A DNA stretch of 64,000 bases from Manihot esculenta (Eukaryota > Streptophyta > Magnoliopsida > Malpighiales > Euphorbiaceae), in assembly GCF_001659605.2 (NCBI RefSeq), contig NC_035178.2, positions 9,866,062 through 9,930,061 of the forward strand, given 5' to 3'. Positions 35,056 through 48,300 of the stretch are shown piece by piece. Below the pieces are notes generated by a model, which was given only the letters and a program-made list of their open reading frames with translations, ran no database searches and was not told where the DNA came from. A program made the position numbers and the translations under genes. Position 1 is the stretch's first letter. Each line of letters begins with the position of its first letter.

Positions 35056-35715
35056 AGACTAACCTTTCTAAGTCCCCTGTAAATAACAACTTGATTAGCT
35101 CCCCCATTTTACAAAGTATATTAATTATTTTTTTATTAATTTTAATAAAAAATTTAAAATATTTTTAATATAAAAAAATAATTAATATATTTTTTATAAA
35201 ATTAAAAAATCGACTAATTAATTTTTTCAAATTATATTGAGTAAATGAAAAATATTTAACCATTAAAATTAACAGAATAATTAATTAATAAATTTTTAAA
35301 ATTTTAAAAATATATTAATATATTTTTTAAAATTAATGCTGATAAATTTTTTTATAATATAAAGATTAAATAAAATTTTGTTTTATAATAATAACAATAA
35401 TAATTATACTAATTATTATTATTATTATTAACCTAATAAAATTAAGGATGCTATAATATTTTTTTATAGTATATTTTATGGATGAAAATATATACTTTGC
35501 ATAATATTAAAATTAAAAAAGATTTTCATTGAGAAGACAGAAACTCATTAACATGAGAAAATTTATCATTAAATAATAGAACTATGTATTTTATTTGGTT
35601 GTTAATTGATTTGTATTTTATTTGGTTGTTAATTGATTGTTAAAAGGTTTTATTGTTAAAAATTTTTAATGAGAATATTATAAATTACAATGATATTGTA
35701 AACAATAGTTAAAAT

Positions 35716-35820
<105 letters not shown>

Positions 35821-36639
35821 ATGATTATTAATATGTTCGTGAAAAAATTAATAATGATAGTTAAATTTTAAATTGAAAAATTATTATTTTTAATATAATT
35901 TTAAATAACAATAATGATCGAAAATAATTGTACTCACATTTTTAGTTCGGTGTTAAATACATTTGAGTAAATCTGATAAATCTCAGATTCTACCTAATTT
36001 TCAGTTCAAAAAAAATGATTGAAAATAATTAATAATATAATATCTTTGATAAAAAAAAATTCTATTTATACTCATATGAATTTACATGATTTATAACTCA
36101 TACTACTTGTTACTTTATAATAGATTTAAGTGATAGCTCTTTTTTATGTGGAATTTAAAAAATATATATATTTGATTTTAACGACCAATACTCTTAAATT
36201 GGTCTTAATTTTTAATGAGAGTATTTTACTATGATCATTAAAATTTAATATAAAAATGATCAATTATCGTTATGTATCGAAAAAAATAAGAGTATTTTAC
36301 TATGATCATTAAAATTTAATATAAGAATGATCAATTATCGTTATATATCGAAAATAAAATTTTTATCATTAAAACATAGAATTCTTATAATGAAAGTTTG
36401 ACAAAGATTTATATTTATTATGCAATTATTTTTGTGCATACAAATTTAATTAATGTGTTCTATGTAATCACATCCCATTTAAGAATGGGATGGAAATATA
36501 TAGCAAAAACTATTTAGTACAATTTTTTTATTACAACTAATTGGTAAATTTTTAAAAACTCTTAAACTTTCTGCAAATGTTTGATTATCCTTATTCATAT
36601 TGAAAGGATTTAAAAAAATATATATGTTTTGGACGTATT

Positions 36640-37103
36640 TAGGAGTGAGCTTTCGATCGGTTCAGTTTAAAATTTGAACCAAACCGAATAAATTAAAAAT
36701 CAAAATTTTAATATTTATAAAAATCGAACCGAATTAATTTTGTTCAGAAATCGAATTGAACCGGTCTAATTTGATTTAATTTGATTTAATTTGATCGGTT
36801 TAGATTTTTAATATTTTTTTTATTTTTTACACTTTATTTTTAGTATTATAAAATTTAATTGAAATATTTTAATTTTGATATGATCTAATCTCTATATTAT
36901 TGAAAATAATATACTATTATCACTAATCATTAGTTTTTCTTTTTAATTTTTTCTGAATCAAACTGAAATTTTAAAATTAGAAATGAACTGAATTAAAATG
37001 AATAAAAAAAAAATCTAAAATGAATAAAAAAATAAACTAAAATTTTAAATTAATTTGATTCGATCAATTTTTTTATTTCAATCGAATATCGCTGCCATAC
37101 CTA
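36640..37103. mobile_element. Old copy of the hAT-type MITE family
   Basis: Starts TAGGAGTGAGCTTTCGATCG and ends CTGCCATACCTA, degenerate versions of the 14635-15105 ends. The interior aligns by eye with that element (CGGTCTAATTTGATTTAATT for CGGTCTGATTCGGTTCGATT, then the shared core TTTTTACACTTTATTTTTAG). The CpG-rich blocks have decayed. No target duplication was found, as expected for an old copy. Confidence 0.65.
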
Positions 37104-37999
37104 TAAAAATATAATATATCACATTAATTTTTAATATCAGCAGAAAAAAAAATTCTGAAATTTTAATTTTAAAATAAAAATATGTTAAATATGAGTTTAT
37201 TTTTATATATTACTATAAATTTAGTCCTTTTATTTTTTAAAAAAATATTTTAAAAATTAAAATTTCTTTTATTGATTTAATTTATTTAATAAATTAAAAT
37301 TATATTTTGACCGAATCTAATGTTAATTAAATAATGATAATTTATCATAATTATGTTAAATTTAAATTTGTTAAACGTATATTTTGCTACTAGTAAATGT
37401 AAATATTGTATTAATAAATATTTAATCACTAAATATAAATGTTGCATCTCGCATTGAAAAAATATATATGGGATCACCTTTTAATGAACCATATTTTTAA
37501 AATTTACTTTGATTTTTTTTTATTTTTAAAAATTATTACAATCTATTAAAAAAGATTCATAATTTAATAAGTCTTTTTTTTAAAATTAATATTTTCTATT
37601 TTTATTTATTTAAAAAATATAATTAATTTCAATTAAACAATTACATTTAGTCCTTTCTTGTTACCCATATAAAGTAACAATGAATACTTTTAATTAGTAA
37701 TCCTTACATTTTTTTCACTTTTATCTATATTATAAGTTAATAAATTATATTTCCTAAATTTTATGTAACATATTTATACGTATTAATAGTGGAGACATGT
37801 CAAGCTTGCGAAAATTTTCGTAAATTGAGAGTGATAGCTCTTCCAAGGAATTGGGAGTTAAGATATGGCAAGTTGGATTCTTCCACTTTTCCAATCCATT
37901 GGCTACGCAAGACTTTTACTTCATGTCATGGCTGCCCTACGTACAACTCTTCAACTCATTAATAACCCAAAGCCATGTTTGTTAAGCAATTGTGAAGAA

Positions 38000-40900
38000 A
38001 TGGCTATGGCGATCAAGTGGTCGTCTCTCTATCACATTCCTCTCTTTTGCTGGTGCTTGTGCTTCTTGCTCAACCCAGCCGTTTGCTTGCAAAATGAAAC
38101 TGATCGACTTGCTTTGACATCCTTCAAAGACGCCATACAGAAAGACCCATTTGGCGTTTTGGGTTCTTGGAACGAGTCATTGCACTTCTGTGATTGGAAT
38201 GGCGTTTCATGCAGTCGCCGCCATCATCACAGGGTTGTAAGGTTGATCTTGAGCTCACAAGGCTTGGTGGGGGTTCTGTCGCCACATATAGGGAATCTCT
38301 CCTTTCTCAGGCGCATAGATTTCAGAAATAATAGCTTTTATGGCCAAATACCACAACAGATTGATCGTCTGCATCGCCTACAAGATATTGACCTCAGCAA
38401 CAACTCTTTCCAAGGTAATATTCCTGCCAACTTATCTCGTTGTTCAAACCTCTTGTATCTTAATTTCATTGACAACGAGCTTGTGGGCAACATTCCTGCT
38501 GAGCTTGGCTCTTTACAAAAGCTTGAAGCTCTAGGCTTGGCCAAAAATAATCTCACAGGAGGTATTCCTGCTTCCATGGGGAATCTCTCATCTCTTTGGC
38601 AAATTTCCCTTCGAAGAAATAGCTTGCAGGGACAGATTCCAGAGGAAATATCTCAACTTGGGTTAAGACTTTTGATATTTGGAGAAAATTATCTCACTGG
38701 GGAGATTCCTTATGGCCTCTTCAACATCTCCAAACTTGAAACATTCGAAGTGGATTCTAACCAACTGCATGGCATTATCCCCTCTGATATAGGCCTCACC
38801 CTTCCAAACCTGAGCTCCCTTCTGCTTTCAGTTAATATGTTTACTGGACCCATCCCAATTTCATTGTCAAATGCTTCTGCACTTCAACAAATTGTTATTG
38901 TGTATAATGAATTCTCTGGGTCAATTCCCAGAGGATTTGGAATGCTGCCTGATCTTGAGATTTTGAACTTTGCTTTTAATCAGCTACAAGATGACTTAAG
39001 TTTCATTGACTATCTAACTAATTGCTCCAATCTAATCATTCTTGGTTTACGAGCAAATTTTCTCAAAGGGACCGTGCCAATCTCTCCAAGGACATATATT
39101 TTCTATCTGTGGCAGATAATCAGTTACATAATGCCATTCCCGTTGGTATTGAAAACCTTGTTCATCTAAGATTCTTCCTGTTTGGTGGCAATTATCTCAG
39201 TGGCCACATTGCTATTGATTTTGGGAAGTTACCACTGTTGGAATTGCTGGATTTGGGCAGCAACAAATTCACAGGAAAAATCCCATCTTCAATTGGTAAT
39301 TTATCTTTTCTGACTCGTCTCTACTTGGGGTTCAATAATCTACATGGAAGCATACCTCCAAGTCTTGGTAGTTGCCATAACTTGAATGAGTTGGAGCTCT
39401 TCCACAATAATCTCAGTGGTTCAATACCCAGACAGATTATGGGACTTTCCTCTCTTTCAGTTTCCCTCGATTTATCTAGTAATGCACTTACTGGACCCAT
39501 TCCATCAGAAGTTGGTTCACTGACAACTCTGCTACGGTTGGATTTATCTAACAATAGATTGTCTGGCACAATACCAAACACCATTGACAAATGTTTGAGT
39601 TTGCAAATTCTTGACCTACAAGGAAATTCATTTCAAGGAGAGATACTTGCAGGTTTTGGTGCCTTACGAGGTTTACAAGAGGTAGATATTTCACGCAACA
39701 ATTTTTCAGGGAAAATCCCAAGTTCTTTATCTCAGCTTAACGGGTTGATCTATTTGAATTTGTCTTTTAATCAACTCCAAGGGGAGGTTCCAAAACAGGG
39801 GATTTTTCTGAATGCAAGTGCTATTTCATTGATGGGAAACGGTATTCTCTGTGGAGGTATCACTGAAATGAAGCTTCCTTCTTGCCTCATCATGAACCCC
39901 AAGAAAAACGGCCTCTCCCTTGCACTCAAAGTGACAATCCCAGTGGTTGCTGCAACCATACTTTCGGCTTTGCTAGTGGGTTTCATAATTTTCTGGCACT
40001 GGCAAAGAATTTCTAGAAAGAAGAATATTTCCATGCCATCATTTGATGATCACCAATTTCTAAGAGTATCCTATGCAGAACTCTTCAAAGCCACAGATGG
40101 ATTCTCTATGGCCAATATAATTGGTGTGGGAAGCTATGGATCTGTTTATAAAGGACTTCTTGAGCAAATAGGCAAACAAGTGGCAGTCAAAGTGCTAAAC
40201 CTGCAACGAAGAGGGGCTTCAAATAGTTTCATATCAGAATGCCAGGCTCTCAGAACCATCAGGCATAGAAACCTTCTGAAGCTACTGAGCGTCTGCTCTA
40301 GTATTGACTTTGAAGGCAATGATTTCAAAGCTCTGATATATGAATTCATGGTAAATGGGAACCTAGATAAATGGCTGCATGCTCACAATGCAAGAGAAGA
40401 TGGACAAGAAGAAGAATCAGGAAATCTGAAACTAATAGACAGACTAAACATTGCCATTGATGTAGCAACTGCAATAGACTATCTTCACAATGGTAGGTCA
40501 TCTATAATTATACACGGTGATATAAAGCCAAGTAATGTTCTTTTAGACGAGCAAATGACTGCCCATATTGGAGATTTTGGCTTGGCCAAGATTGTCGCCT
40601 CTATCTCTGGCGAGATTCAGCAGTATCAAAGCAGTTCTACAGCAATAAAGGTCCCCTATTGGCTACGTTGCTCCAGGTACCCTTCTTCGTATTTTCTAAT
40701 CTATTAGCCATATTTCTCAGTGCTTATACTAGCTTGTATTGCAGAGTATGGGTTGGGGGATCCAGCTTCCAAAGAAGGAGATGTATACAGCTATGGGATT
40801 CTGTTATTAGAGATGTTTACAGCAAAAAGGCCAATCGATGAATCTTTTAAAGAAGATCTAAATCTCCATACATATGTAGAAAGAAATATTTCTGACAGAG

Positions 40901-41139
40901 TGATGGAGATTGTGGATCCAAGAATAGAATTTGAAGATGGAGGAGAGAGTTTCAAAGAGTGCATCCTCTCTGTGATGAGAATTGGAGTTGAATGTTCAAG
41001 GGAACAACCAGGAGAAAGAATGAAAATGGGAGATGTAACAAGTGAATTGACAAGGATCAAGGGCTCTTATCTCAAGCAAAATCTGCAGCAAGGACGCAGA
41101 AACGCCTATAGTGGAGGTCCAAGCACCTCTCGCTATTGA
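38000..41139 (+). pseudogene. LRR receptor-like kinase, LRR-XII (EFR/Xa21-like), with two frameshifts
   Basis: A plasma-membrane immune-type receptor. From ATG 38000 there is a signal peptide (SLYHIPLFCWCLCFLLNPAVC), an LRR N-terminal cap (DRLALTSFKDAIQKDPFGVL, CDWNGVSC), about 20 LRRs (GNIPAELGSLQKLEALGLAK), a transmembrane segment (VVAATILSALLVGFIIFW) and a Ser/Thr kinase: GVGSYGSVYKG loop, VAVKVLN lysine, IIHGDIKPSNVLLD (HGD, so non-RD, as in EFR and FLS2-type receptors) and IGDFGLAK. The frame in use to about 39075 moves to another frame at LSKDIYFLSVADNQ, with a few LRR residues missing, implying a small deletion. A second shift, one extra base in the CCCC at 40653-40656, precedes the GYVAPE region. 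The intron is 40677-40744 and the last exon 40745-41139. An earlier in-frame ATG at 37865 is less likely. An assembly error is the alternative to a true pseudogene. Confidence 0.8.
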
Positions 41140-41181
41140 GTTAGTGCCTTAATTTTCATGTAATTTTATTCAATAAAATTT

Positions 41182-41306
41182 TATGATAGTTTGTATGCAC
41201 ACGCCAAGACTTAGCTTGGTGGAAAGTGCATTTTTGTAATCTTAAGAGATCTAAGGTTCGACTTCCCAATTCCATATTTAAAAAAAAAAATATGATAGTT
41301 TGTATG
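41182..41306 (+). mobile_element. Short SINE (93 bp) with 16-bp target duplication
   Basis: TATGATAGTTTGTATG at 41182-41197 is repeated exactly at 41291-41306. Between them, 41198-41290 carries an A-box-like TTAGCTTGGTGGAAAGTG, a B-box-like AGGTTCGACTTCC and an A tail of 11, the layout of a tRNA-derived SINE. The insertion lies about 45 bp past the receptor kinase stop, next to an AATAAAAT, so in its probable 3' UTR. Confidence 0.85.
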
Positions 41307-42372
41307 TAAATATTCGAAATAAAAAATTTTATATAATTATTCTCTGTCTTTTTAATATAAATTATTTTAATATAAAAAAATTTTTTTCCTTCTAATTGTG
41401 AATGGTGGAGTTATTTTTTATAAGTGAGAAATACATGCACCCGTGTGTACTTAATAATTTACCAAATTAAAAACTTTTTAATTCTGAATTGATAACACAA
41501 TTGAAAAAAAAAAAGAATTAATTTTTTTAAACAATGGAATAAGCAAAAGAAAATTCAATTGATTTAGACGCTTTGTATTTGTTAAAGGAAAATTTACTAA
41601 CAAATATAAAATTTACTGTTTAGTTTCTATTGTTTGATTTTAAAAAATAAATTATAATATCTATAAAATTTTTAAAAAATTTATTATTTAATCACTTTAT
41701 TAATTTGAATAAATATTCGATCAGTTCAATTCTAAATTAAATTAAAATTTTAGATTTTATAAAAATTAAACTAGACTTAGAATAAAAATCGATTTGACTT
41801 AAATAAATCTGATTCGAGTCGATTTATTGAGCTTTTTATTGGTAATTTATTTTTTTATATCTCATTGTTAATATTCTAAAATTTTATTAAAATATTTCAA
41901 TTTTATTTAAAATTTAATCTCTCCCTATTATCAAAATAACATAGCATGCTATCAAATCGATTAGATTTATTTTTATTAAAAAAATTTTAATCAAAATTAA
42001 AATAATTTTTTTATATTTAAAATTAAATAAAATTAAAAAAATTATAAAATTAAATTAAAAATTTAAATTAATTCGATTAAATTAATTATTTCAATTTAAA
42101 TTAGATACTGTTCTCTCTGTGCTAGAAGATACAACCTGGGTTAAAAGAGCATTGAGCAGCATATATCTTGGACCCATTTTCGGTGGTTTTCCGAATGCTG
42201 TGGGCTTCAAGCCCAAATGGCATATGCTTGGCTTTTACCATCGTCCTTCCCATTTGGGTATTCAAGTTTTTGCCGCCAATCTCACCTTCGCTCCGACACC
42301 TCTCTTCTCTGAGCTCAGGGTTTCTCTGCAAACCGCAGATTTCAGTTCAAAACCCGTCTCCCATTTCCTCAA
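41307..42372. other. Intergenic region with MITE relic and FANCM promoter
   Basis: Positions about 41700-42110 look like a third, heavily decayed member of the hAT-type MITE family (ATTCGATCAGTTCAATT, then the core TCTCATTGTTAATATTCTAA and TTTAATCTCTCCCTATTAT). The stretch 42110-42372 is less AT-rich and should be the FANCM promoter and 5' UTR. Confidence 0.5.
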
Positions 42373-45300
42373 ATGACCTCCACAAGTCCTCTCCACATCG
42401 CTGACGACGACGACGACGTAAGACCAATTCCTCATCTTTTGTGTATTTATCCTCCGCTCTTCTGCACTAATTGAACTCTCTTTTTGTGGGTAGGAGTTCG
42501 ATTGGGAGGCAGCTGTGAAAGAAATCGATGTCGCGTGTGAAAGCGCCAACACCTTAACTTCACTCCCCAATAACCCATCTTCTTCACGTTTTGGTCCTCT
42601 TCAGAATAATTGTAATTATGTATCTTCTTCTAATAATGTATTGAAAAAGCCCTGGGCTTATAAGCAATCTACCCTCGATAGTTTTATCGGGAAGGGGGTG
42701 GGTCTTGAGAATCCTGCTGAGAATCCGGTGGTTGATGATCTAGTTCAGCAGGTTGCTGTTGAGGGCGAAGTTGAGAGGGTAAGCTACGTTGCGATTGATG
42801 CTGAAGCGGCTAAAACATGGATATATCCAGGTCATATTCATGGTTTCTTTCTAGAATTGCCCAGTTCTTTGTGAAATTTTTAGTTGGGACTAGGTTTTGG
42901 GCTAGTATCTAAGTGGAATTTTTGAAGAAAGTATCTTTTTTTTTTTTTTTAGTACAATTATTATTATCTACTTCCGGGTTTGATTCTTCAGAGGTGGGTT
43001 TCGGACAGGATTGCACTGTAAATTGGGTTTGAAAAATATTTTCAAATTTTATTCTTTGTTCTTTCTTTTTTGTGGTTTTTGCCAAACAGTTGTTCTCCTT
43101 TCCTGTAAACTGTGACAATTATAGTGAGTATCGAATTAGTTCTTACATTGTTGAAAAGAATAGGGAACAAATGTTAAAGTCCTAATAGGTTATGTTTGTT
43201 TGCATACTTAAATTATCTTGTGAATTATTACACTTCTTTAGTTTGTGCCAGGAGCTTTTACCTTTTCCTCTCTTTCTGTTATTATTATTATACTTTTTTG
43301 AATGTGCTTTGAGTTTGATCTTGTGAACTGAGAGTAACTTTTATTTTGCGTGGAAAATAAGTGCCTTGACGATAAACTTATACATCTCCCCTCCTCTTTG
43401 TAATCCTATTTTGCAGTTAATGTGCCCCTTCGTGAATATCAGTTGGCTATAACCAAGACAGCATTATTTTCAAATACATTGGTGGCATTGCCTACAGGAC
43501 TTGGAAAGACACTTATAGCTGCAGTTGTTATGTATAACTATTTCAGATGGTTTCCAGATGGTAGGATGGTAACACTACAGATAGAATTATACTAATTTTC
43601 TCCCCAAGTATTATTCTGTTATGCTTCATGCAACTTTCACTTTACATATATCTTCTGTTTCTCTAAGAAGATTTATATACACATCTTGTGGGTAAATCAT
43701 GCTTTCATTACAAAAGCTTGAGGCTTATTTTTGGTTCTCCAGGACAATGAGGAGAGGAAAAGAATGCAAATTGTAAAAGCAACTCTAGTTTTAACCATCC
43801 CTAACAATGTATTTCCTTTAGAATCAAGTAGAGGGCGGTGGAGTGAAAATTATCTCCTAAACAGAATATATATAGCTAAACAAGCTTCTACCTTTTAATT
43901 AAGATCCAATAGTATGCACTACTTAATATTCCAAAATTAACAAATAAAATGCTATTCCTAACTTCACATTTCCGAGTATCCTATTTTTTTGGTGAGAAGT
44001 CCTTAAATTTTTACCTTATAGGTGCTCTTCTATTTAGCTGTAGGAGGAACAAGTGGCATGCTCTAGGATATTTGTGGACCATACAATATGTTTAATCTTA
44101 TCTCCTGGTGAAATATTAATGAAGGTTTCAAAGGTATTCAAGAACAAGATCCTTCTCCAAATCTTGTATTTAAACCAAAGTATATAGAAGAAATAATATA
44201 TATAATTTACATGCAAAACTGATATGTTTGGAATTCTCAGGTTTAATTTGGATGTATGACTTGTTTAGGTTGGTATGTATGCTTGAGTTTTGAACCAGAT
44301 ACTTTCATCTGAATGCGCAATTTATTTTCAATAGTTAATTGCTTTTCTATTTACAAAATGACCAAGATTGAACCCAAAAATTGGGCTTGGAGAACTTTTC
44401 CATGTCAGATGTCTTGATGTCCATGTCCATATCCTGAATAAAGCATCGGTAGTTCATTGAAAGTCAGTTTATATTTAATCATTCCATAATACAATGTTTC
44501 TTTGTTTGTTTTTATTTGTCTTGAGAGGGATAAAAAAAATCAGTTTTGCATCAACCTGATTTGTTCTTCTCCTTTGCCCTGTGCCTTTGTGGTTTCTCAA
44601 GTTTGATTGGTATGTTTGGTCTGTCTCTTGCAGGGAAAATAGTATTTGCTGCACCATCTCGACCACTTGTAATGCAGCAAATAGAAGCATGCCATAATAT
44701 TGTGGGAATACCACAAGTAAGATGCTTTGTTTTACTTGTAAATGGAATGATGATCTCCTCTTCTATTAATTCTGATTGGGAGCTTTCCTTTATCACAGTT
44801 ATTTATAAACTGATTGCAGGAATGGACAATTGATATGACAGGTCAGCTAAGTCCTACAAAAAGGACATGCTTTTGGAAAACTAAACGAGTGTTCTTTGTC
44901 ACTCCACAAGTTCTGGAGAAGGATATTCAAGCTGGTAATGATCTAAATTATACATTAATATCCCTATGAAGGGTGATCCCATATTATTTGTGCCAGAAAG
45001 TTTGTGAACATGAAATGATTGTTGTGCGTGGAAACTAAATTCTGTGGCTTTCATTCATCTGTATAATATTCTTCAGTTGTGTTCTTCCCATGGTTTTAAA
45101 AAACAGCAATTACGTTACATAACGACTGTTATGGAACGGGTTTTGAGGGGTCGTTACTAGTTATCCCATTGTACAACAAACCCCTCCGACCGTGAAGTAA
45201 CAGTAACGGCCGTTACCAATAATTGATATTCTTTTATATCTTTTATCTTCTTCTCCTATTCTCATTTGTATCAGTTTTCACACTTTTCAGCAGCATTAAC

Positions 45301-48300
45301 AACAATATTTTTTAAGTTTTTCCTTCTCTTTCTCTTTTAAATTTCATTCTTCTTTGCATATTTCTCATATAAAGTTTAGATCCATCATAAACTAAGGGAT
45401 TTCCAAGCTTATTTCCTCTAAAAAGTTACTAAATTTTCTATATTTTAGTCTTTAGTAGCTGTTTTTTCCACTAAATTTTTATGGATTAAAGTGTTAATTT
45501 TGAGTTGAAATTATACTTTGAGTTATTAGTTTAGCCAGGCCGTAACTGTTATGTCATAGCCGTTATAAGCCTATTTCCATTACTCGCTACCGCGACCGCA
45601 CTTTAAAACCATGGTTCCACTGCTGATATTTTCTTATTGAGTAAATTATTGCAGGCACATGTTTGGTGAAAAACCTAGTGTGTTTGGTTATTGATGAAGC
45701 TCATCGTGCATTAGGAAATTACTCTTACTGTGTGGCAGTTCGTGAGGTTTGTTGCTCTGGTTCCCTTTCTTAGTCCAATTAGCAGAAATATCCACTGGTT
45801 TGAAATACTATTGATTCTGTTAATCTGTAGTTGATGTCAGTACCAGTGCAGCTAAGAATATTAGCTTTGACTGCAACACCAGGGTGTAAGTTACATGCAA
45901 TCTATTTTGGTTCTGGAAAAGGCTTTTCTATATTTTAAATCCTTATGTTGATTCAATTTCTTCAGCAAAGCAGCAGGCCATCCAGAATATTATTAGTAAC
46001 TTACATATATCAACACTTGAATATCGTAATGAAGATGATCCTGACGTGAGCCCATATGTTCATAACAGAAAAATTGAATTACTTGAGGTATATTCTGGTT
46101 CATATGTCATTAAAATTGTAGTTGAAATAAGTGCATTGACAAAGTTAATGTGGTGCTTCCCATATTGCTAGGTTGCACTGGGAAAAGACACTGTTGATAT
46201 AAATAAACAGCTACTGGAAGTCATACGTCCCTATGTGGCTAGGCTTTCTGCAGTTGGACTTCTCCAAAATCGAGACTACAAGACTGTATGATTCTCTAAA
46301 TTATAAAATCCTTCAATTTCCTCATGAAATTAGCTCTAGAGGATTGATGTCTATCGTGCTTCTTTATTCTATAGATTTTCATGCCATACAATGGTTGTAT
46401 GAATGAATTAGTTCTATGTTTCTATATGTTGACTTATTTGTTGATTATAAGGATATGATTTGATTTGATTAGGATCATTAATTATCTCTGTAATTATTAT
46501 TTGATTATTTGCTTCCTGTTTAGTTATAATTTTTTGTGTATAAATAGTTATGTAAATCACTCCTAAAGATGAAAAATGAAATACAAGAATACTCTAAAAT
46601 TCTTCACTATAATATTATCACATCTTCTTACAATTGCTTAATATAATGTAGTAAAGAAGTTTCTGTGCAATACATAGACTTGCTGATGTAGATTATTGGA
46701 AGAGGAGTAAAATTAACTTTATTTATTTTAGAACTAGGAAGTTTAAAATTTTACTGTTTAGGAATTTTATGTTTTCAATTAGTACTATTATTATATTTTA
46801 AGTTTGTTTTGGAAGTATAGTTTAATTCTAGATTCCAAATTAAATTTCTATTAGGGTGTATAATACTACTGTGATTGATTAGGTTGTAAACTCTATAAAT
46901 AGTCCTAGGGATAATTTAGGGTATATTACAATATAGTTCTTGAGGTTTGGAAACCAACAATTTAGTTTTTATATTTTCAAAATCAAACATATTAATCTCT
47001 TTTACTCCGTTAGTAGATTGATCCTCTATCTAATTTATTTATAGCAAAAATGACTAAAGTACCTTTAACTCTATTTTCATTTTGGAACAATTAAGTTCAT
47101 GAGGTTTTGTTTTAGTAATAAAATAAGTTAAATTTTATATTTAAATAGTTGGTATGTTTTATATTTAAAAATTATATATTATATCAGAAGATAATACACA
47201 TATTATGATAAAATGAAATCAATATCATGTTTATTAAAAATGAAGTTAGAGAAATGTTACAAATTTATATTGTTAATTGATCTTTTAATTCATTATTTTT
47301 ATGATTTCGTAAATATATGAGGTTATGAATATAAAACTTGCAATTATAAGATAAATTTTTTTTTTTTAAGTTTCATGTAATGTCACATTTACCCATTGTT
47401 ATTGCCGCTTTGAAAATATAATTGTAGATTTTATTGACTTATTATTGCAAGTTACACTTTATTTTTGGAAAATGAAAGTTTTTTTATAACAATATAATAC
47501 TGCTTTTTTTAAAAAAAAAAAAAAAAGAGAAAATTTTAGAAAGAAATCCATACAATTTTTTGAACTACTGGAAGTTTTAGTATTATGTATCATGTTATAT
47601 CATTTGATAAGAAAGTATGTGGTCCCTTTATTTATTTTTTTTTATGTGCCTATCACACTAATTTTGATTATTATTAAAAATATAATTTTAGGCTATATAG
47701 TGACAAATTGTAGTTTTATAAGATAATATAAATAAAAAATCCATCAGTGAAATTATCTCTTCTTTTGTACATTATAATCCTTCTTTATATTATATAATTT
47801 ATTAATTTGGTTAACATATTATTTAAATATATAATACTAATAGATTATAGATAACTAGTATATATGTGTGTGTATGTATGTGCGTATTTGTGTGTGTGAT
47901 TTTAACCCTTCTACTTTTAAATGCATCTTCTCATATCAAATGTGTCTTCTCATATTCACATATTAAAGGAGTCTATAAATTATAAATGCAAAGGCAAAAT
48001 ACTTTACAGTATGATAGAAATATTGTAACATTTTTATTCTTATTAATTTAGGACAACACACATAAGGGATATCCTGCTAAAGAATTTACTTTAATCATAG
48101 TATATGTTTGTGTGTGTCTATGTATGTCGTTATTTAAATATAGAATATATTAAATATTTAAATATAAAATTTAAAATGAAGAGATTATTTTATTAATAAA
48201 ACAAAACTTCAGGGACTTGATTGTTTTATATTGAAAATCAATAGAGTTGAGGGCATTTTTCTTATTTTTTGCTATAACTGTGTCTCTTGTTCCTCTGTTT

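Noticed and set aside
37865..37999. Upstream ATG extending the receptor kinase N-terminus by 45 residues
   Set aside because: The extension would bury the signal peptide that starts at the Met at 38000.
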